A stretch of 64,000 bases of DNA from the NCBI GenBank assembly GCA_028023455.1, contig JAQFVV010012394.1, positions 21,658,900 through 21,722,899 on the forward strand. The letters run 5' to 3'. The stretch's first letter is position 1. The number at the start of each line of letters is the position of its first letter. Under the pieces are notes generated by a model. That model saw only the letters and a list, made by a program, of their open reading frames with translations, made no database searches and was not told where the DNA came from. Of the stretch, positions 59,108 through 64,000 are shown piece after piece. The position numbers and the translations under genes were made by a program. The stretch comes from Epiperipatus broadwayi. Lineage: Eukaryota; Onychophora; Udeonychophora; Euonychophora; Peripatidae.

Positions 59108-59173
59108 TAGATGATTCCCAATATATGTATTTTGTGCAGAACCAGCACTCATCAGCTGGGCCAGATCATAATC
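59108..59173 (-). ncRNA. Hammerhead ribozyme, H2b type (one core change)
   Basis: Read on minus: ATGAT, CTGG, CCCAG, core CTGATGA, stem II GTGC-TGGTTCT-GCAC, then AAAA (GAAA expected), TACATATA, cleavage expected before TTGGG, then AATCAT. Stem II is perfect, including the usual G-C pair next to the core. Stem I pairs CCCAG/TTGGG and ATGAT/ATCAT. The G-to-A change in GAAA should block catalysis in this copy. Confidence 0.65.
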
Positions 59174-59731
59174 TCTCACACATATATACGATCAGTGCTC
59201 AGCTTATATTAAGAGATCAATTCCTTAAGCTTTAATGGATATGCTTCGATCACCTCATCTTTCCAACTATTCAACCATCCTTTTCTTTAAAAAATCAATG
59301 AAGGAATGCTCAAAGCCCTTGTTGTATTTGATATTATTGTCATACCTATATGGACATTATGTTAAACTAACACCTCATATTATCAGACCATTATGCATCC
59401 ATATATATTAATAGGAGAGGGATGGGATAAACTTATACTAGGATGTAATCCATTTCCATGGCATCGTATTATAAATTCAGTCCATCCCTCTCCTTTTAAT
59501 ATATACAGATATATAATAGTTTGATAATATGAGATGTTAGTTTGGAGTAATGTCTACATGAGTATGATTACAATATCAAATCCACCAAGGCTTTGAGCAT
59601 TCTATCATTGGTTTTTTAATGACAAGGATGGTTGAATAGTTAGAAGGGTGAGAAAATTAAAGCCTGTCCATTAAAATTTAAGGAATTGCTATCTTAATAC
59701 CAGTCAAACACTGATTGTACATAAATGCATG

Positions 59732-59799
59732 AAATTATGATCTGGCCCAATTGATGGGTGCTGGTTCTACATGAAATACATATATTTGGGATCATTTAT
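59732..59799 (+). ncRNA. Hammerhead relic, H2b right arm
   Basis: ATTATGATCTGGCCCAA, TTGATGG for CTGATGA, GTGCTGGTTCTACAT, then GAAATACATATA and TTTGGGATCATT. Here GAAA is kept, but two core bases in the first box have changed. Together with the left arm it reconstructs the parental core. Confidence 0.6.
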
Positions 59800-60163
59800 C
59801 ATTTTCACATGTATGTGGTCATGGGTACTGGTAGTTTGAGATGAAGTGGAGGATGAAAATAGACCAAAAATCTCTAAAGTTTAAATCCCTTTACTTACAT
59901 ATACAAGAACATTCAGTATACTGAATAAATAGGCTAATTACAATTCACTATATAAGTGTGACGTTACTTGAACGCACTCTATTATGAGTATTTATGTTTT
60001 TTACTTAGTTAAATACTAACTGAAACACACAGGCTTATATATACCTGCGTCTATATATGTAATATATAGGGTATAGGAGCACAGACCTTCACATGACTCA
60101 CCACTCATCACTCTCCACTATCTCATAACACTGATACACTTGAATACATGTATGTTGAAAAGA

Positions 60164-60229
60164 TAAATAATCACCAATATACATATTTCATGCTAAACCA
60201 GCAATCGTCAATTGGTCCAGATTACCATC
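60164..60229 (-). ncRNA. Hammerhead ribozyme, H2 inverted arm (one core change)
   Basis: Read on minus: GGTAATC, TGGA, CCAA, TTGACGA (C of the core changed to T), TTGCTGGTTTAGCAT, GAAA, TATGTATA, TTGG, T, GATTATT. The helices match those of the plus copy at 60.81 kb. The first core base is substituted, so activity is doubtful. Confidence 0.6.
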
Positions 60230-60812
60230 TCTACAATATATGCTACAAGTGCTCAGATATATATTAAGATAGCCAATCCTAATACTTTAATGGATAGACT
60301 TCAATCTACTCCACACTCCAACTCTTCAACCGTCCATCCAATTGAAAATCTGATGATGGAATACTCAAAGGCCACCCTGAGGCCGAGATTTGAAATACGT
60401 ATATTGGTGATTATTTATCTTTCCAACATATATGTGTTCAAGTGTATCAGTGTTATGAGATAGAGTGGAGAGTGGTGGGTCGTGTGAAAGTCTGTGTTCA
60501 TATACCCTATATATTACACATATAGACGCAGGTATATATAAGCCTGTGTTTCAGTTATTACATAGTAGAGATGTCTGTCCATCCCTTGTATATGTATTAA
60601 ATGGATTATGTCCTGTACATGAGGGGTCAGATTGATCTTAGATCAACATGGGTGTGACAAGAATCCCGGCCTCAGGGTGGGCTTTCAGCATTCCATCACC
60701 AGATTTTCAATTGGATGGACGGTTGAAGAGTTGGAGTGCGGAGTAGATTGAAGCCTGCCCATTAAAGATCTTAATATATATCTGAGCACTTGTAGCATAT
60801 ATGTCTAGAGAT

Positions 60813-60873
60813 GGTAATCTGGACCAACTGATGATTGCTGGTTTAGCATGAAATACGTGTATTGGTGATTATT
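60813..60873 (+). ncRNA. Type I hammerhead ribozyme (H2)
   Basis: GGTAATC (60813-60819), TGGA, CCAA, core CTGATGA (60828-60834), stem II TTGCT-GGTTT-AGCAT, core GAAA (60850-60853), near-palindromic stem III TACGTG, GTA triplet ending 60861, then TTGG, T, GATTATT. Stem I has an inner helix CCAA/TTGG and an outer helix GGTAATC/GATTATT (two G-U). Stem II has four pairs, with U opposite U beside the core. All core bases are present. A stem III this short favours action as a dimer, as known for Penelope and retrozyme hammerheads. Confidence 0.75.
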
Positions 60874-61019
60874 TATCTTTTTAACATATATGTGTCCAAG
60901 TATATCAGTGTTATGAGATAGAGTGGAGAGAGGTGGGTCGTGTGAAAGTCTGTGCGCATATATCCTATATATTAGTTAAATACTGCAAAATAATCCTTCA
61001 AAATTTATTTTTCTAGCCA

Positions 61020-61740
61020 AAACGTCATTCGTATTAAGAGTTATTATTTTGAATTTTATTAAGAAGTTATTCAAAGTTGTCTCTTGTTTAATATTAGTAG
61101 ATGCCTATTTTTTTAATATTTTGCATTAATAAATCATCTTTCTTTTACTTCCCCTAAGGTAAGATTTTAAATTTGCTTAATTAGGTTTAGAGGTACACAA
61201 CTGTGAGAAGTGTTAATGACATTTTTCAAGTCCGATGATTACACTCATCAAGGTGAAAAATGAATAATTAATTATAGCAGTTGCAAATTGAAAATACAAT
61301 ATTTTTTTTAAAAAATTATTCAAACTATAATTAAAGTATTGTAAATTTTATAATAATGAGAACAAGTTTGCTTTTACTAACAAGTTAATCTCAAAGTTCT
61401 TTCACGTGACTAATATCTTCCGTCAGAAATAACAATTATAATTGGAATATTATTTTTATTTCATAGTTTTAAGAATTTGGGAATTAAAAATTCATAAATA
61501 AGAAGTTTTTATAAACAGCTTTAAAAAATCCATAATTTATTATGTACAAAATCTATTTTACTAAGTATGATTTTTTTTACAAGAAGTAGATGGTGTGTTA
61601 CGCAAAATAGCCTTCAAAAAGTGTACTACAGAGAAAAGACTTCACCACTATGTTTTTGAAAAACAAATTATTAGCCAGCAAATCATTGGATGATAAGAAT
61701 TTAACTTTGTCTTTTTGTTATTGTTCTTACAAGCTCAGAA
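61020..61740. other. No gene recognised
   Basis: AT-rich spacer. Confidence 0.3.
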
Positions 61741-61749
61741 TAGCTCAAT

Positions 61750-62160
61750 CTCAATTTACCAATGAATAATTGGATGAAACTCTAAAGCATTATTTACAAA
61801 AACAGTTACATCATGTGCAAAATTTAGATGACTTAAATAATCTCCATTTACTTTTTATTCCCTTAGCTTTCCATTTTAATCCACCAAATACTTCTTGCAA
61901 AACTGCTGCAAAAAGTTTCAGAGATATGGAGTTACCCTGTTGTACACCCTTCTCAATGTTGATGTTTTTAGTATCATTGTGTAATCTAATTGTAGCTGTT
62001 GCATTTTTATAAATATTTACCAGAATAAGACAATATCCTGAGTTTATACCCTGATGATCCAATGCTTTAATCACTGAAGAAATGCTTTTAAAATCAAATG
62101 TGTTTTTATAATCTACAAATCCAAAGCATGATTTTGGCCATAAACTGATCATCTAGAATA
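61750..62160 (-). pseudogene. LINE-C copy 2: RTE-type reverse transcriptase core
   Basis: The frame 62152 to 61811 carries motif A FGFVDYKNTFDFKSISSVIK and the RTE signature IYKNATATIRLHNDTKNINI. Motif B follows as EKGVQQGNSISLKLFAAVLQ then EVFGGLKW. One frameshift later, at about 61790-61850, GDYLSHLNFAHDVTVFVNNA is motif C, with FADD changed to FAHD. Loss of one of the two catalytic aspartates and the frameshift make it dead. Both ends are truncated, with only about 140 codons left. It is the reference for recognising the interrupted copy at 10.3-12.1 kb. Confidence 0.82.
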
Positions 62161-62500
62161 AATTCAAAGCCTATTTGTAATGTAAATCTGAACTTAATTC
62201 AAATTATGGGCATAGAAAACAGATGTACTGTCAATTTGTTATGAAAGGTCTTCAATTTATGTATAGTCATTGATTATGGTCACTTTAGTTTTTGATGCAT
62301 TGAAAATAACATGCATAAGCACACATGAATGCATACGTTCTACATAATAATTGACTATTCTGTTTATTTAGGTTCATGTATTATTTATTAAATGTATCAA
62401 GTAAAATAAAAAGAACTAATAAACAAATATATCAATATGTATTTCAATCCATTCAATCTTTCTAATAATAATAAAGTATTAATTTTATTATGATATATAA
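62161..62500. other. No gene recognised
   Basis: AT-rich spacer between the RTE fragment and H1. Confidence 0.3.
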
Positions 62501-62503
62501 TAT

Positions 62504-63225
62504 AAACAGGCAAAACTCTCCATACAGTATTGCCACTCAGTGCAAATCAGAGTAATCAATGGATGCCAGAAGGCTTGTGCATAAAATGCCATTTAGTGCC
62601 TATACATCCAATATCCCCAGACTAGTTTTTGGCTTGTGGTTTTCATCAATGAGGAGCCTTAGATCTGAGAGCACTGTACCTAGATCTTAGGATCCCTCTG
62701 GCAATCACCTTTTATCTCTACTTAACTACAAAACTATGAGTCTTAAATTGAAAGCACAATAATATTTTCAACCAAGCTCATTAGTTTATATAATCCAATG
62801 CTGCCTAATAGGATAGTGGTGGCTATGGTTATTAAAGAACTAAAGACACCAAAATGTATAGGTACTGAACTGAGTTCAGATCTATATGATTATAAAAGCG
62901 AATGAGCTTAGATTGAAAATATTGTGTTTTCAATTTAAAACTCATAGTTTTATAGCTAAGTAGAGATAAAATGTGGCTGCTGGAGGGTTGCATTAGATCC
63001 AAAGATCTAGGTACAGTGCTCTCAGATTGAAGGCTCCTTACTGATGAAGGCCACAAGCCAGAAACTAGTTTGGGTTTATTGGATGAGTAGGCACTAGATG
63101 GGGATTTTATGCATAAGCCTTCTGGCATCCATTGATTACTCTGGCTTGCACTGAGTGGCAATATTGTATGGAGAGTTTTGCCTGTTTTAATAACACTTAT
63201 AAGCAAGCATAAGAAATGGTGATCA
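62504..63225. mobile_element. H1 element, longest form: about 320-bp inverted arms around a unique centre
   Basis: Left end AACAGGCAAAACTCTCCATA mirrors the right end TATGGAGAGTTTTGCCTGTT. The arms pair through the ribozyme region, ATCTAGGTACAGTGCTCTCA and ACTCATAGTTTTATAGCTAA. The centre, about 62775-62890, has CCAATGCTGCCTAATAGGAT, GGTGGCTATGGTTATTAAAG and TACTGAACTGAGTTCAGATC. The same centre is seen between the two ends at 24.2 kb, so the full H1 unit includes it. The right terminus continues to GGTGATCATGTGAT. A worn hammerhead is on each arm (62606-62664 minus, with GAAA changed to AAAA). A 124-codon minus frame across the right arm is incidental. Confidence 0.82.
63024..63084 (+). ncRNA. 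Type I hammerhead ribozyme (H1), weaker stem I
   Basis: Core CTGATGA (63041-63047), stem II segment AGGCCACAAGCCA, GAAA, CTAG, GTT triplet. Core bases are intact and GTT is a permitted cleavage triplet. Inner stem I CCTTA/TGGGT and the outer ATTGAA/TTGGAT helix carry mismatches, so folding should be poorer than at 44.7 or 53.7 kb. Confidence 0.55.
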
Positions 63226-63429
63226 TGTGATATTTATTGGCTTGGTATACAATTTAATATACTTTCTTTTAAGAAAAAAATAAAATTAAAAATTCATGAA
63301 TGTTATATTACGATGGATAACCAATAACTATTTATTAATATTGTAATTAAAAGTTTAGTATAGACAATATAATTGTATTTAAATATAATATAAATAAAAT
63401 ATTTATTAATTAAAAACTATTGTAATAAT

Positions 63430-63560
63430 AAAAATAATAAATATAATGACAGTTGAAGAAGGTTAAGGAATAAATTGAAAGTACTTCTGCAGACTGAAAG
63501 ACTGCATATAATAATTAATTATCATTATATTTATTGTTTTTAAATATTTATTAAAATTGT
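63430..63560 (+). mobile_element. Penelope-like 3'UTR fragment
   Basis: ATTGAAAGTACTTCTGCAGA, CTGAAAGACTGCATA and TTAATTATCATTATATTTAT follow the same order as the DNA just after the GIY-YIG remnant at 16.76-16.87 kb. It is a second, more truncated copy of that element's 3' end. Confidence 0.6.
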
Positions 63561-64000
63561 AAACCATTGATCTTTTTAAAGCAATTGCAAAATGAAATAA
63601 GTTAACAATTTTTTTCTTTTTTAGGAATATAATGAGTTCATGTTTAAATCTAGACCAAGATGGTACATTGTCTCCTACTCACACATATAAAAAACTTAGT
63701 TTATCATATTTCCAACATATTATTATTTTTAAAAACCTACTCATAAATTTACTCAAAATTTAACTCTAAAATTCATTGTTTATATTAATCTAATTATATC
63801 TTAAGTCCTTCATTCTTTTCATCTGCCTATAATTAAATTATGCAATCAATTCAATGGCACAAAGTCTTTAACATATACATTTAGTATTTGTAGGTACTGC
63901 TGACAACCAAATGTCTAAGTTCCAAAATTCTTAATTTATTAAGCAACATAAACAAATATATGCAATAGTTTTACCCAATATATTTTCACTTCATAAATTT
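63561..64000. other. No gene recognised to the window's right edge
   Basis: AT-rich DNA; nothing supported. Confidence 0.3.

Larger units (their letters stand above)
59005..59905. mobile_element. H2b element: 0.9-kb inverted repeat with hammerheads in both arms
   Basis: Left arm: TATAAGTAGAGAGATTTGAA, ACAACTGGTACCCATAACTA, then CATTATGTTAAACTAACACC. Right arm mirrors it: ATGAGATGTTAGTTTGGAGT, CATGGGTACTGGTAGTTTGA, AAATCCCTTTACTTACATAT. The centre carries GGAGAGGGATGGGATAAACT and its inverse ATTCAGTCCATCCCTCTCCT. It is a sister lineage to H2: the landmark order is the same but the sequence differs across the unit. No reading frame. Confidence 0.8.
60018..60971 (+). mobile_element. H2 retrozyme-like element: inverted 5' arm plus head-to-tail unit, 13-bp duplication
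   Basis: A perfect 13-bp TTAGTTAAATACT lies at 60005-60017 and 60972-60984. From 60018 to about 60390 the unit is inverted (minus hammerhead at 60164-60229). A plus-oriented 3' end follows (from GAAATACGTATATTGG at 60392), then a complete plus unit ending TATCCTATATA. The expected cleavage sites in the plus parts are after 60403 and after 60861, 458 nt apart. That distance would be the length of a released, circularisable RNA. There is no protein-coding capacity. The neighbour at 59.0-59.9 kb is a sister family, so this locus collected two such insertions. Confidence 0.87.

Noticed and set aside
61770-62012. Plus-strand 80-codon frame
   Set aside because: Antisense of the RTE reverse transcriptase core.

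Overview
This is a strongly AT-rich window of animal nuclear DNA. There are no operons, ribosome-binding sites or long host reading frames. What can be read is decayed animal-type mobile elements: LINEs with apurinic-type endonuclease and reverse transcriptase, Penelope-like elements with GIY-YIG ends, ZBED/SCAND3-like hAT transposases and tRNA-derived SINEs. The LINE called LINE-A below resembles elements I associate with arachnids and crustaceans, so an arthropod or another invertebrate is plausible. The species cannot be named from this sequence. No intact host gene was found; one possible exon lies near 30.1 kb.

Layout: 0-0.9 kb LINE C-terminal remnant (minus); 0.9-5 kb low-complexity DNA; 5.0-6.5 kb LINE-D with a YMDD box (minus); 7.3-10.0 kb LINE-B, endonuclease to C-terminus (plus); 10.3-12.1 kb RTE-like LINE-C (minus) interrupted by a Penelope GIY-YIG fragment; 12.2 kb MITE with 8-bp duplications; 13.4-14.6 kb foldback elements; 16-16.8 kb Penelope-like 3' half; 17.5-18.3 kb LINE-A, foldback and SINE; 21.2-25.9 kb ribozyme-bearing elements and SINEs; 27.5-28.6, 36.1-37.1, 38.7-39.2, 46.5 and 51.9-53.3 kb further LINE-A copies; 31.7-32.8 kb TA-flanked DNA element; 40.6-42.2 kb LINE tails; 44.5, 53.7 and 62.5-63.2 kb foldbacks with hammerheads; 47 and 51.4 kb tandem dimers of about 350 bp; 54.7-58.7 kb two adjacent hAT remnants; 59.0-61.0 kb large inverted and tandem elements with hammerheads; 61.8 kb RTE fragment; 63.4 kb Penelope 3'UTR match.

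The main discovery is a set of repeat families that look like foldback MITEs but carry type I hammerhead self-cleaving ribozymes. Family H1 ends in GGCAAAACTCTCCATACAG. Family H2 ends near CCCTATATATTACAT. Both show the catalytic core CUGAUGA ... GAAA, a short self-complementary stem III and a pairing stem I with an internal loop. They occur as inverted arms and as head-to-tail partial dimers of about 436-458 nt. They have 12-15 bp target-site duplications, which suggests RNA-mediated insertion. A third family, H3, has the same inverted-plus-tandem architecture with a 345-351 nt period, but no convincing hammerhead. These resemble metazoan retrozymes, the non-autonomous circular-RNA retroelements. 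The Penelope-like copies in the window are candidate helpers, since that superfamily is known to carry such hammerheads.

SINEs here are almost nothing but a tRNA-like head plus an A tail (about 95-105 bp). There are eight copies in two subfamilies, several with perfect 10-15 bp duplications. Nested insertions give a relative chronology: H1 in LINE-A, SINE in an H3 arm, H3 in hAT, Penelope in RTE.
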